Shown: positions 52,825 through 62,150 of the stretch, piece after piece
How the letters are laid out: each line of letters starts with the position of its first letter
How positions within the stretch are numbered: the stretch's first letter is position 1
From: Bacteroides oleiciplenus YIT 12058
GTDB taxonomy: Bacteria > Bacteroidota > Bacteroidia > Bacteroidales > Bacteroidaceae
Direction: 5' to 3'
Length of the DNA stretch: 64,000 bases
Assembly (NCBI RefSeq): GCF_000315485.1
Contig: NZ_JH992940.1
Location: forward strand, 1,276,164-1,340,163
The notes under the pieces: model-generated
Databases searched by the model: none
What the model was told of the DNA's origin: nothing
What the model saw: only the letters and a program-made list of their open reading frames with translations
Position numbers and translations under genes: made by a program

Positions 52825-53811
52825 ATGAGCGAAAAGAAGATAAAATGGGGATTCATTGGTTGCGGAGAAGTAACCAAGTATAAAAGTGGTCCTGCCTTTC
52901 AAAAAGTGGAAGGTTCGGAAGTGATTGCTGTCATGAGTCGTGACGGTGCCAAAGCCAAAGCTTACGCTGAAGAGAGAGGTATCCCGAAATGGTATGACGA
53001 TGCCCAGGAACTGGTTGACGATGAAGAAGTAAATGCTATCTATATCGCCACACCGCCTTCTTCGCACGCCACTTATGCTATTATGGCTATGAAAGCCGGT
53101 AAGCCTGTTTATATAGAAAAGCCTATGGCGGTAACTTATGAAGAGTGTTGCCGTATCAACCGCATTTCAAATGAAACAGGGATTCCGTGTTTTGTGGCTT
53201 ATTACCGCCGCTATCTACCCTATTTCCTGAAAGTAAAAGAACTGATAGAGAGCGGAATGATTGGTAATGTTATCAATGTGCAAATCCGCTTTGCCCAGCC
53301 TCCCCGAAATCTGGATTATAATAAGGAAAATCTTCCGTGGCGCGTGCAACCGGATATTGCCGGTGGTGGCTATTTCTATGATTTAGCCCCTCACCAAATT
53401 GATTTATTACAAGATATGTTCGGCTGTATTCTTGAAGCCAGTGGATACAAGAGTAATCGCGGCGGACTCTATCAAGCCGAAGACACCCTAAGTGCATGTT
53501 TCCAATTCGATAGCGGATTGGTAGGTAGTGGTTCCTGGTGCTTCGTTGCACACGATTCTGCTCGCGAAGACCGCATTGAAGTTATCGGGGATAAGGGGAT
53601 GATCTGTTTCTCTGTATTTACTTACGATCCCATCGCATTGCATACAGAAAAAGGAAGAGAAGAAATTCCAGTAGCAAACCCTGAACATGTACAACAACCG
53701 CTCATTCAAGCCGTTGTCGACCATCTTTTAGGTAAGTCCATCTGCACCTGTGACGGAGCAAGCGCAACGCTGACAAACTGGGCGATGGACAAAATACTTA
53801 ATAAATTATAA
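52825..53811 (+). CDS. Gfo/Idh/MocA family oxidoreductase
   Basis: The 328-residue enzyme has an N-terminal NAD(P)-binding fold (KWGFIGCGEVTKYKSGPAFQ), the family's EKP motif (AGKPVYIEKPMAVTYEECCR) and the C-terminal alpha/beta domain with GGGYFYDLAPHQIDLLQDMF carrying the probable catalytic His. Substrates of this family are sugars or inositols; none can be assigned. It follows hslR by 69 bases and may be separately transcribed. Confidence 0.9.
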   Translation: MSEKKIKWGFIGCGEVTKYKSGPAFQKVEGSEVIAVMSRDGAKAKAYAEERGIPKWYDDAQELVDDEEVNAIYIATPPSSHATYAIMAMKAGKPVYIEKPMAVTYEECCRINRISNETGIPCFVAYYRRYLPYFLKVKELIESGMIGNVINVQIRFAQPPRNLDYNKENLPWRVQPDIAGGGYFYDLAPHQIDLLQDMFGCILEASGYKSNRGGLYQAEDTLSACFQFDSGLVGSGSWCFVAHDSAREDRIEVIGDKGMICFSVFTYDPIALHTEKGREEIPVANPEHVQQPLIQAVVDHLLGKSICTCDGASATLTNWAMDKILNKL

Positions 53812-53904
53812 GTTATTAGTTATTAGTTATTTGCTTGTGATTTCCACGTTGTGATAGCACAATCCCATGACAAGCAAATAACTAAGAACTAACAACTAAT
53901 AACT
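53808..53904. repeat. long imperfect inverted repeat between converging genes
   Basis: AGTTATTTGCTTGT (53825-53838) and ACAAGCAAATAACT (53870-53883) pair, extended by TTATTAGT-type repeats on either side. It fills the gap between two converging genes and likely ends transcription both ways. Confidence 0.7.
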
Positions 53905-53905
53905 A

Positions 53906-54331
53906 TCAAAGTTCCTTCTTCACCGCCTCAATCAATTCCTGATATTCAGCATCCGTCAGGTACACCTTTCCCGGGTTCATCTGGAACGTACCACCGTAGT
54001 CAGGACCATCTACATACTTCGGAGCAAGATGGAAATGCAAGTGCGACAATTTATCGGAGTATGCACCATAATTGATTTTTTCGGGATTAAACGCTTTCTG
54101 CATGGCACGAGTCACGCGGGTAACATCTTCCATAAAAGCATTGCGGTCTTCATCACTCAATTCATTCAAATCATTGGCGTGGTCTTTGTAAGCTACAAGA
54201 CAACGTCCTCTGTACGTTTGTTCTTTGAATAAAAACACGCGAGATACACTCAGCTCTGCAAACTCAATCATCAGATTGTGCAGCGTCTCATTATTCTGAC
54301 AGTACAGACATTCTTTCGGATCACTTTTCAT
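53906..54331 (-). CDS. HIT family nucleotide-binding protein
   Basis: The 141-residue protein starts with a CxxC pair (ECLYCQNN), has GRCLVAYKDHANDLNELSDE near residue 45, and the histidine triad in DKLSHLHFHLAPKYV near 95. HIT proteins hydrolyse or transfer nucleotidyl groups such as AMP from amines or dinucleoside polyphosphates. Substrate here is unknown. It lies 53 bases downstream of the second antiporter gene on the same strand. Confidence 0.93.
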   Translation of the reverse strand: MKSDPKECLYCQNNETLHNLMIEFAELSVSRVFLFKEQTYRGRCLVAYKDHANDLNELSDEDRNAFMEDVTRVTRAMQKAFNPEKINYGAYSDKLSHLHFHLAPKYVDGPDYGGTFQMNPGKVYLTDAEYQELIEAVKKEL

Positions 54332-54384
54332 GATATTCTTGGTTTATTATTTATGTTTACGGAGCAAAGATAAACTTTCTATCC

Positions 54385-56655
54385 TTATTCCATGTCGACA
54401 TTCTCATTCTTTTGTCCGACTAATTTATACACATCAGCATTTTCTCCTACTACCCAGACAACATCATCTTCCATAAACGGCTCGTGCGAATCGGGTGCAT
54501 GCAAAGCTTCTTCTCCTCTCTCCACACCTACAATCAGGCAATGATATTGTTCGCGGATGCCGGACTCGCGTATCGTCTTCCCCAAAAATGCAGAATGGGA
54601 ATCTACACGGAATTGACGCAAAATCATCTCACTTTTTTCAACTACATCTGTTTCTAAAGCGGCAGCCTTTTCCATCTCTGCACCAAACAGGTTCAGTTCT
54701 TCATCCGTGGCTATGACTTGTATCTTATCTTCCGGGAAAAGCCGCACAGAAGCACCCGGTATATTAATCCTCTTCCTACCCCGAAGAATAGACACGACGT
54801 GCACACCATATTGTTTACCCAGATTAAGTTCTGCAAGCGTCTGCCCCGCCCATACCGACTCACCGGGTACTACAAAATCTGTTAAGTGTAAATCACGGGA
54901 CAACAAACGCCCGGCATATTCCGGTTTCTTTTCACCCATATATTCGGCACGCATATCACGATAGCGCAGATTCTGAAAAAATTTCCGCTCTATCATGATA
55001 GATTGTTTCTTCAGTTGACGCGACAAAATCATCATTGTAACCAGCAAAACTGCCACCCCGAGCAATAGTCCAACAGATATTTCGAACAAGCCCGCTATCA
55101 CAAACATTACGAATGAAACTGCTATCAATATGCGTATGACGATAGTCGCAACCAATGGTGCACGATTGCCACGACTATCATTCCACAGAGTTACGAATTC
55201 CACTGAATGATTCTTTTTAATCATGATGGCCCGCAAGAAAGGAGCTATAAATAAGATGATAACTAATGCGGCCAGCAACTTTCCCCAAATACCGGGCAAA
55301 TTTTCCAGAAATAGAGGAACCAGAAAGCGGAAAGACAATGCAATGACCGCTATACTAACGATGGAGTAGACAATCGTAATCCTTGTCAGAGCAAAGATAA
55401 ACTTCTTCCATAAGCTTTCATGATTCATGGTCTGCGAACCAGAAGCATATCGTGTCAGGAAATCCACCCACCGGGCTGGCAGATGTTTATCTACAAAACC
55501 GGAAGCCGGCTCAGCCAAACGAATCATATAAGGAGTAAGGAAAGTGGTAATAACCGAAACCGCCACCACAATAGGATACAGGAAATCGCTCGTCACATGG
55601 AGGGATACACCCAGCGATGCAATGATAAAAGCAAACTCGCCAATCTGCGTCAAACTAAAACCACATTGCATAGCCGTCTTCAAAGGCTGCCCCGACAACA
55701 ACACCCCCAGCGTACCGAATAAAGATTGCCCCAGAATGACCGCCAACGTAATCACGATAATCGGGAGTGCATACTCCACAATCATAGAAGGATCCACCAT
55801 CATACCAACCGACACAAAGAATACAGCACCAAACAAATCCTTTACCGGCTTCACCAGCCGCTCAATACTCTCCGCCTCCACCGTTTCGGCAAGAATGGAC
55901 CCCATGATAAACGCACCAAAAGCCGCGGAAAAGCCTGTACGAGCTGCCATAACAACCATACCGAAACATAAGCCAAGCGAAACTATGAGCAAAGTTTCCT
56001 CGCTCATCAACTTGCGGCAACGCTTCAACAATTCAGGTATCAGATAAATGCCGACCACAAACCAAAGTATCAGAAAAAAGAGTAGTTTACCAATGCTCTC
56101 AAGCATTTCCGTCCCTTCAAAATTATGCCTCACTGCCATAGTAGACAACATCACCATCAAAACAATGGCGAGAATGTCTTCCAGTATCAGCACACTGAGA
56201 ACCAATCCGGTAAACTGCTTCTTGCGCATTCCCAAATCATCGAATGCCTTATAAATAATGGTAGTGGAAGACATAGCAATCATACCACCCAAAAAGATAC
56301 TATCCATGCGTTGCCAGCCGAAACCTGTACCGACGGCAATTCCCAGAAGAATCATACAGAATATGATGGTGCAGGCGGCGATGATAGCTGCCCCACCTAC
56401 TTTAACTATCTTCTTGAAACTAAATTCTAGCCCTAATGCAAACAAGAGGAAAATCACGCCGATGTCCGCCCATGTCTGTATATTTGCCGTATCCATCACG
56501 GAGGGCGTGTATGGCATGTGCGGGCTGGCCAGAAAACCTGCCACAACATATCCCAACACTAACGGTTGTTTTAGTTTCTTGAACAATAGTGTCATGACTC
56601 CAGCGCAAATCAGTATCAGAGCCAAATCGTTTATCAAAGTAGCCAAATGTGACAT
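54385..56655 (-). CDS. Kef-like cation:proton antiporter (CPA2) with RCK_C domains, core copy
   Basis: The 756-residue protein has the same layout as the island antiporter: about twelve helices with FLLFALGLEFSFKKIVKVGG, AMSSTTIIYKAFDDLGMRKK and GFSAAFGAFIMGSILAETVE, a second membrane region, and two C-terminal RCK_C-like modules (LHLTDFVVPGESVWAGQTLA; FLGKTIRESGIREQYHCLIV). I take the ATG at 56655, matching the start of the paralogue; an upstream ATG adds 18 residues that look like leader. It is transcribed away from the thioredoxin gene. It exports K+ or Na+ for protons. Confidence 0.9.
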   Translation of the reverse strand: MSHLATLINDLALILICAGVMTLLFKKLKQPLVLGYVVAGFLASPHMPYTPSVMDTANIQTWADIGVIFLLFALGLEFSFKKIVKVGGAAIIAACTIIFCMILLGIAVGTGFGWQRMDSIFLGGMIAMSSTTIIYKAFDDLGMRKKQFTGLVLSVLILEDILAIVLMVMLSTMAVRHNFEGTEMLESIGKLLFFLILWFVVGIYLIPELLKRCRKLMSEETLLIVSLGLCFGMVVMAARTGFSAAFGAFIMGSILAETVEAESIERLVKPVKDLFGAVFFVSVGMMVDPSMIVEYALPIIVITLAVILGQSLFGTLGVLLSGQPLKTAMQCGFSLTQIGEFAFIIASLGVSLHVTSDFLYPIVVAVSVITTFLTPYMIRLAEPASGFVDKHLPARWVDFLTRYASGSQTMNHESLWKKFIFALTRITIVYSIVSIAVIALSFRFLVPLFLENLPGIWGKLLAALVIILFIAPFLRAIMIKKNHSVEFVTLWNDSRGNRAPLVATIVIRILIAVSFVMFVIAGLFEISVGLLLGVAVLLVTMMILSRQLKKQSIMIERKFFQNLRYRDMRAEYMGEKKPEYAGRLLSRDLHLTDFVVPGESVWAGQTLAELNLGKQYGVHVVSILRGRKRINIPGASVRLFPEDKIQVIATDEELNLFGAEMEKAAALETDVVEKSEMILRQFRVDSHSAFLGKTIRESGIREQYHCLIVGVERGEEALHAPDSHEPFMEDDVVWVVGENADVYKLVGQKNENVDME

Positions 56656-56783
56656 ATTATTGGTCCTTTCGTGTTTTTGCTGACAAAAATAGTAATTTTT
56701 ACAGCACAAAGAATCACAATCTCACAAACTTTTTTCCTTCCGATATTGTTGAGATGACAATCAATCATTTAAAACATATTATT

Positions 56784-57107
56784 ATGGAAGAAAAGAAAGA
56801 AGCGCGTGAAGAACGGAACAGAGAAAAGTTGGCTAATGCCGATTGGATCATGGCAGAGTTTTATGCAACTTGGTGTCCTCATTGCAAGCGCATGCAGCCT
56901 ATTGTAGAAGAATTCAAGAAATCAATGGAAGGAACTCTCGAAGTGGTACAAGTGGATATTGACCAGGAAAGTGCACTTGCTGATTTTTATACCATCGAAA
57001 TGTATCCTACATTTATATTATTAAGGAAAGGCGAACAGCTTTGGAGGCAATCGGGAGAGTTGCCTCTGGAAAGACTGGAAAAGGCGGTGAAAGAATTTAA
57101 GTCTTGA
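56784..57107 (+). CDS. thioredoxin-family protein
   Basis: The 107-residue protein has the thioredoxin fold with the active site in MAEFYATWCPHCKRMQPIVE (CPHC in place of CGPC) and the cis-Pro in EMYPTFILLRKG. A CPHC centre is more oxidising than thioredoxin's. There is no signal peptide, so it acts in the cytoplasm. The start is the ATG before EEKKEAREERN; upstream in-frame codons are leader-like. It is divergent from the Kef-like antiporter with 128 bases between them. Confidence 0.9.
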   Translation: MEEKKEAREERNREKLANADWIMAEFYATWCPHCKRMQPIVEEFKKSMEGTLEVVQVDIDQESALADFYTIEMYPTFILLRKGEQLWRQSGELPLERLEKAVKEFKS

Positions 57108-57140
57108 TTGGTCTGTTTTTCCTCTTCTTCATATTCAAAC

Positions 57141-57232
57141 CGTACCAAAACCGTACCTGCTCCGTATTTTCTCCGTGTCCTTAGGGAGGGAGTAGGTACG
57201 AAGCAGGTACGAGCCAGGTACGGACCGGGTAG
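57141..57232. repeat. REP-like repeat array, second locus
   Basis: CCGTACCTGCTCCGTATTTT on one side faces TACGAAGCAGGTACG, AGCCAGGTACGG and CCGGGTAGG on the other, forming an imperfect palindrome with several GGTACG units. Units resemble those at 33544-33620. Confidence 0.7.
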
Positions 57233-57269
57233 GTAGAAGACCCGAAAATGGTCTAAATATCGGATATAC

Positions 57270-60170
57270 CTACAATTTATTACTCAGATAATCCGTCAGG
57301 CTATCTTCACGTTCCAGCCCAAACTTCTTGCGCAAGCGATAACGAATGGTCTCTACCCCACGAACAGAAATGTTCAACAGAGGTGCAATTTCTTTGGTGG
57401 AAAGATTCATCTTGAGATAAGCACACATCATACGCTCATTATTGGAGAGGTCGGGATGCCGGGCATGAAGACGCTTCATGAAGTTATTGTGAATCAAATC
57501 GAACTGATCTTCGATTCGCTTCAACACCTCATCGCTCTGGATATTGGAGTCTATTTTACTGTTTATCACCACAAGAAGCTGCTTGCCTTCGCGGGCGCCT
57601 TCACCTTTCAGGGAGGAAGCCACTTTGAAAATTTCCGATTTAATTTCTGTAAGCATCTCGTTTTTGCGAACGAAGTTTATCATGAGGTTTGCCATCTCCT
57701 GGCTCTTATGCTGAAGATCATATTCCAGCTTTTCTTTTTCAAGTTGCATGATCTGTTTCTCACGGAGGGCTTTTTCGGCTTCGAACTCTTTTTCCATTTC
57801 ATGCAATTCTTTATCTTTCTCCACAACAGCCTGTTGTTTCTTTCGTTTCACGCGAATATCATCCCAGCGATATACATACCAGAAACCCAATAGCGCCAGA
57901 ATAAAGTAGCAGACATAAGCAGGAGCACTACGATACCAGGGCGGAAGAACACGGAAAGAAATATCATCCGCCGAAGTTGTTCCATCCGGATAAATCACTT
58001 TTACCTCGAAAGTATAGTCGCCCTCAGAAAGATTACTATATTCCTTGGTTCGCACGGTAGTATAATCCGACCAGTCCCCTCCATTCAGGCGATACTGAAA
58101 ACGGACATCATCGCTCCCCAAAGCAATAAAGGAAAGACTATAATCAAAGCGGACAGAATTGGACGTATAATCAATAGTGAGAGATGGCTTCTTCCCGAGA
58201 AAATTGGCCGTAAATACCAGTGAATCTTTGGGATAAGTGAGATGCATGTTCCGGATATATACGGAATGAGTCAGATCTTGCCGATGCTTCACCGCCGGAA
58301 TGGTAAATAAAGCAAAGCCTTCTTCGCTCGGAATCACTATAAGTGAGTCCGACAAAGGAATGAGCGCTTCATAAGGCGGCACAAGCTCCAGCAAAGACTG
58401 GCGGATGGGATTTATACTGGTATTGGCCCCTCGTTTATAAGTCCCCAGATTAGCTATACAGATTTCATGAGGGCTCAGACTAATGAGACGATCATGATAT
58501 TCCAACAAGCGGGTATAAGGTACGGCTCCATTCAACAGATTATTCAAGTCGCTACAAGGTTCCATCATATCCTTATGAATATTATATTTATAGATCCCTT
58601 GCGGAGTAGCGAAATAAACACGCCCTTCTATCTTGGCAACATGTATATCACGCTCCACCGGAAGCCCTTCTGCCACGCCATAAAACTTCATATTAATTTG
58701 CCGGGTTAAATCTTCACTCAACTCAATACGCATAAGAGTACCGGAATTATAAACCCATAAAACCCTGGCAGATTCCTGCTCGAACAAACGGCACGAATCC
58801 ATAAATCCATCGACTTTGCAAAGTACACTCCACTCTCCCGCTTTCTTCTCCAAAAGATAAATGCCGTTATAAACCCCGACAAACATCCGGTCAGGTTGCC
58901 CTACAACCTCCTGACAATACCAGGCACCCGTTATATCCGTTATGCGGCGCACACTGGTGCCTTTTATCTGAAAAATGCCACGATCGTGAAGGCAAAAGAG
59001 ATCGTCGCCAATCTTACAAAGGTTCCAAACCTGACCACTGGATTGAGGAATGGGATGAATATCAGGCAAATCGCCATTCAACTTTACCGGATAAGAGGTA
59101 TAATAAAGCCCGCGATTAGTGCCCAGATAGAGATACCCATCTTCTACGGCGGCCGTATAGCCCGTACCATAAGAATAGGGATATGAATACAGGTTAGTAA
59201 AAGAGGAACTAAGGGAAATGTAGTCAACCCCACTATCTAATCCCGCCCACAGATTGCCCTGACTATCGAAAGCAACCGAAAGCACGGTATTGTTGCGCAA
59301 TCCGTTATTCTCATTGAAGTATTTCACATTCATCGTGGCACAATCTATCAGCAACACACCTTTATGAATGGTTCCCAAAGCTATTTTATCATCCTGGGAA
59401 GCCACGCAAAACACCTCATTTTCACGCATGAAGTCTTCGGCGCCGGTAATGAAAGGTACGGTAGTGCGTCCATTGCTATAAAACAGCCCGTCATACGCCG
59501 TAACAATAATGACGCCTCCGCCTTTATGGGGAATGATGCCACGGATACGGTTGGAAGCCAGAGACTCCGCTCCTTGTAAAGGAAAGAAAGTGTTTCCAAC
59601 CAGCACCCACACGCCACGGTCGGTACCTATATAAAGGATGCCATTCACCATATTAGAACAATCTATTTTAGCATCCATTTCAATAGTGGTATATTTTCCA
59701 TTCAGGTATTTCACCACACGGTCATCACCTTGCACATACAAGATATTGTCCGCTTCATGAATCCCCCATACATTGCCCAAAAAACGGGAATCAGCACCAA
59801 GTGTATCGGACATGCAATGATAAACCAATTCTCCATCTGCCGCCGGTTCATAGTAACCGAATTCATTGATACCACCTGCATATATTCTCTTTTGGATAGT
59901 GGATGCCAGCACAGAGCGCACATCTGAAAAGTTATTCATCGGAAATACCTTCCAGACATTTCCATCAAATTGCACCATGCCATTTTTATTGGCAAAGTAC
60001 ACCCAATGGTCATCATAAGGGGCTATCTGCCAAGTTTGTGTACCTTTCCCATAAAGGTTTTTATCAAAGTTGACAATGAAATTATTCCAGCCGGCAAAAG
60101 CTCTGCCAAAAGGCATCAGAAGGAGAAGTATAAGAGTCAGATATGAGGAATGAGGTTGTATCCGTATCAT
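57270..60170 (-). CDS. beta-propeller/triple-tyrosine sensor with LuxR-type DNA-binding domain
   Basis: The 966-residue protein has a signal peptide, a periplasmic two-component-type beta-propeller region to about 640, a Y_Y_Y domain near 680-745 (FQYRLNGGDWSDYTTVRTKE), one membrane helix near 755-772 (YVCYFILALLGFWYVYRW), a long cytoplasmic coiled coil (780-850) and a C-terminal LuxR/GerE helix-turn-helix (IAPLLNISVRGVETIRYRLR). It resembles the hybrid two-component sensors of Bacteroides but has no kinase or receiver, so it would control DNA directly from the membrane. The target genes are unknown, as no glycan locus is adjacent. Confidence 0.9.
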   Translation of the reverse strand: MIRIQPHSSYLTLILLLLMPFGRAFAGWNNFIVNFDKNLYGKGTQTWQIAPYDDHWVYFANKNGMVQFDGNVWKVFPMNNFSDVRSVLASTIQKRIYAGGINEFGYYEPAADGELVYHCMSDTLGADSRFLGNVWGIHEADNILYVQGDDRVVKYLNGKYTTIEMDAKIDCSNMVNGILYIGTDRGVWVLVGNTFFPLQGAESLASNRIRGIIPHKGGGVIIVTAYDGLFYSNGRTTVPFITGAEDFMRENEVFCVASQDDKIALGTIHKGVLLIDCATMNVKYFNENNGLRNNTVLSVAFDSQGNLWAGLDSGVDYISLSSSFTNLYSYPYSYGTGYTAAVEDGYLYLGTNRGLYYTSYPVKLNGDLPDIHPIPQSSGQVWNLCKIGDDLFCLHDRGIFQIKGTSVRRITDITGAWYCQEVVGQPDRMFVGVYNGIYLLEKKAGEWSVLCKVDGFMDSCRLFEQESARVLWVYNSGTLMRIELSEDLTRQINMKFYGVAEGLPVERDIHVAKIEGRVYFATPQGIYKYNIHKDMMEPCSDLNNLLNGAVPYTRLLEYHDRLISLSPHEICIANLGTYKRGANTSINPIRQSLLELVPPYEALIPLSDSLIVIPSEEGFALFTIPAVKHRQDLTHSVYIRNMHLTYPKDSLVFTANFLGKKPSLTIDYTSNSVRFDYSLSFIALGSDDVRFQYRLNGGDWSDYTTVRTKEYSNLSEGDYTFEVKVIYPDGTTSADDISFRVLPPWYRSAPAYVCYFILALLGFWYVYRWDDIRVKRKKQQAVVEKDKELHEMEKEFEAEKALREKQIMQLEKEKLEYDLQHKSQEMANLMINFVRKNEMLTEIKSEIFKVASSLKGEGAREGKQLLVVINSKIDSNIQSDEVLKRIEDQFDLIHNNFMKRLHARHPDLSNNERMMCAYLKMNLSTKEIAPLLNISVRGVETIRYRLRKKFGLEREDSLTDYLSNKL

Positions 60171-60265
60171 AATATTAGATTTTGCGGAACAAAGCTATTA
60201 CTTTTTTCGCGAAAAACAAATAAAAAAAGAGATACATTCTTAAGTAGAACATATCTCTTTTCTTG

Positions 60266-60339
60266 AGCCTCTTGTCGGATTCGAACCAACGACCCCGAGA
60301 TTACAAATCACGTGCTCTGGCCAGCTGAGCTAAAGAGGC
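60266..60339 (-). tRNA. tRNA-Thr (anticodon TGT)
   Basis: The minus strand folds as a cloverleaf: acceptor GCCTCTT with AAGAGGC, D arm AGCTCAGCTGGCCAGAGC, anticodon loop TTTGTAA, T arm with GGTTCGAATCC. No CCA is encoded. It lies three bases after the SRP RNA and is probably processed from one transcript. Confidence 0.95.
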
Positions 60340-60342
60340 GGG

Positions 60343-60439
60343 TGGGTAAGCTTACTATATCGCGCCGCTACAACCAACTACCTTTGCTGCGATCAAGCCC
60401 TGGAGGATTCGAAGGGAGCTGGCCGTATAGGACTTACCC
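60343..60439 (-). ncRNA. ffs: signal recognition particle RNA, small bacterial type
   Basis: On the minus strand 97 bases begin GGGTAAG and end CTTACCC, forming the closing stem. The apical part reads CCAGGGCTTGATCGCAGC followed by AAAGG, the asymmetric and symmetric loops bound by Ffh, with a TTGA-type tetraloop in place of GGAA. Size and fold match 4.5S RNA. A TACCTTTG -7 box lies 20 bases upstream and tRNA-Thr follows. Confidence 0.85.
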
Positions 60440-60458
60440 GTATTTTTGTTTGCGGGTG

Positions 60459-60466
60459 CAAAGGTA
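60459..60466 (-). promoter_or_regulatory. -7 box of the SRP RNA / tRNA-Thr transcript
   Basis: TACCTTTG on the minus strand, perfect consensus, followed about 20 bases later by the RNA start. Confidence 0.7.
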
Positions 60467-60550
60467 GACATTTTTATTAAACTTGCAATACTTTGCCCAA
60501 ACTTTTTTCAACTTTAACAAGAATACAAAGGTTACAAACAATATTATTTA

Positions 60551-60558
60551 TACCTTTG
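60551..60558 (+). promoter_or_regulatory. -7 box of the DUF4199 gene
   Basis: TACCTTTG, perfect consensus, 21 bases before the start codon, leaving a very short leader. The -33 region is not clear. Confidence 0.55.
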
Positions 60559-60579
60559 CGGCCATATTCCTAATGAAAG

Positions 60580-61128
60580 ATGACAGAAAATAGAGGTTAC
60601 TTACAACGATATGCCATGCTATTCGGCACTTACCTGGGGGGATTTTGGATTTTGAAGTTCATTCTATTCCCTCTGGGGTTAACTGTACCATTCTTACTTT
60701 TCCTTTTCGGGGGACTGACTTTATGCGTGCCTTTCATGGCATACTATTATGTACGCATGTACCGTAATCATGTATGTGGCGGCACCATCAGTTTCCTTCA
60801 TGCATGGATTTTCACCGTATTTATGTATATGTTCGCCGCTTTGCTTACGGCCGTGGCACATTATATCTATTTCCGCTTCATCGATCAAGGCTTCGTACTG
60901 GACACTTATGAAAGTTTGCTGAATAACTTCGAGGCAAACATATTGCCGGGAATGGATGTATATATCGACCAGTTGAAAGATGCTTTGAGCGTGATGCGTT
61001 CATTGTCTCCAATAGAAATCACCATGCAATTGATGTCTCAGAATGTATTCTATGGATCATTGCTTGCCATTCCTACTGCTCTGTTCGTCATGAAACGGCC
61101 ACCGGTGGACCATATAGGGGGAAGATAG
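60580..61128 (+). CDS. DUF4199 membrane protein
   Basis: The 182-residue protein has four membrane helices (YAMLFGTYLGGFWILKFILF; VPFLLFLFGGLTLCVPFMAY; FTVFMYMFAALLTAVAHYIY; a last one before the C-terminus) and the long helical segment between the third and fourth that is typical of DUF4199. The function is unknown. It is the first gene of a plus-strand run with the glycosyltransferase, an arrangement often kept in Bacteroidetes, which suggests a link to lipid-carrier sugar transfer. Confidence 0.88.
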   Translation: MTENRGYLQRYAMLFGTYLGGFWILKFILFPLGLTVPFLLFLFGGLTLCVPFMAYYYVRMYRNHVCGGTISFLHAWIFTVFMYMFAALLTAVAHYIYFRFIDQGFVLDTYESLLNNFEANILPGMDVYIDQLKDALSVMRSLSPIEITMQLMSQNVFYGSLLAIPTALFVMKRPPVDHIGGR

Positions 61129-61191
61129 AGTGATAGAGTGGTGATAAAAGTAATTTTTCAATCGTAAATCGTTAAATTGTAAATAAGAAAG

Positions 61192-62145
61192 ATGGATATT
61201 TCAGTTGTCGTTCCTTTGTATAATGAAGAAGAGTCTCTTCCGGAACTGTACGCATGGATTGAGCGGGTAATGAAGGCCAACGGCTTTTCATATGAAGTGA
61301 TTTTCGTGAATGACGGAAGTACCGACCGCTCTTGGCAGATTATCGAAGAACTGAGCCGGAAATCGGATGCCGTGCATGGCATTAAGTTCCGCCGCAACTA
61401 TGGCAAGTCACCGGCGTTGTTCTGCGGTTTCGAGAAGGCACAAGGAGATGTGGTAATCACAATGGATGCAGACTTGCAGGATAGTCCTGATGAGATACCC
61501 GAATTGTACCGGATGATTACAGAAGACGGTTACGACCTGGTGTCCGGCTGGAAGATGAAACGCTATGACCCGATTTCGAAGACCATTCCTACAAAATTGT
61601 TCAATGCAACCGCCCGGAAGGTATCCGGTATCAAGAACCTGCATGACTTTAATTGCGGACTGAAAGCCTATAAGAAAGATGTGATAAAGAACATCGAAGT
61701 ATACGGCGAAATGCATCGCTATATCCCCTACCTTGCCAAGAACGCAGGTTTCAATAAAATCGGAGAAAAGGTGGTTCAACATCAGGCACGTAAATTCGGA
61801 AAAACAAAGTTCGGCGGACTGAACCGTTTCTTCAACGGATACCTGGATTTAATTTCACTCTGGTTCTTGTCGGCCTTCGGAGTGAAACCGATGCACTTCT
61901 TCGGGCTTCTGGGTTCGCTGATGTTCATCTTCGGTTTTATCTCGGTAGTCATTGTGGGAGTCATGAAGTTGTATCACATGCACTACGGAATGCCTTATCG
62001 CCTGGTGACGGACTCCCCTTACTTCTACTTGTCGCTAACCGCCATGATTATCGGAACCCAGTTGTTCCTTGCAGGCTTCCTCGGCGAACTGATTTCGCGT
62101 AACGCCCCCGAACGAAACAAATATCAAATCGAAAAAACAATATAA
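61192..62145 (+). CDS. GT2 glycosyltransferase (polyprenyl-phosphate sugar transferase type)
   Basis: The 317-residue enzyme has a GT-A domain (SVVVPLYNEEESLPELYAWI, VNDGSTDRSW, and DADLQDSPDEI with the metal site) and two C-terminal membrane helices (FFGLLGSLMFIFGFISVVIV; YFYLSLTAMIIGTQLFLAGF). This is the DPM1/ArnC/GtrB layout, which moves a sugar from a nucleotide donor to undecaprenyl phosphate on the inner face of the membrane. The sugar and acceptor pathway are unknown. It starts 63 bases after the DUF4199 gene. Confidence 0.92.
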   Translation: MDISVVVPLYNEEESLPELYAWIERVMKANGFSYEVIFVNDGSTDRSWQIIEELSRKSDAVHGIKFRRNYGKSPALFCGFEKAQGDVVITMDADLQDSPDEIPELYRMITEDGYDLVSGWKMKRYDPISKTIPTKLFNATARKVSGIKNLHDFNCGLKAYKKDVIKNIEVYGEMHRYIPYLAKNAGFNKIGEKVVQHQARKFGKTKFGGLNRFFNGYLDLISLWFLSAFGVKPMHFFGLLGSLMFIFGFISVVIVGVMKLYHMHYGMPYRLVTDSPYFYLSLTAMIIGTQLFLAGFLGELISRNAPERNKYQIEKTI

Positions 62146-62150
62146 AGGCT

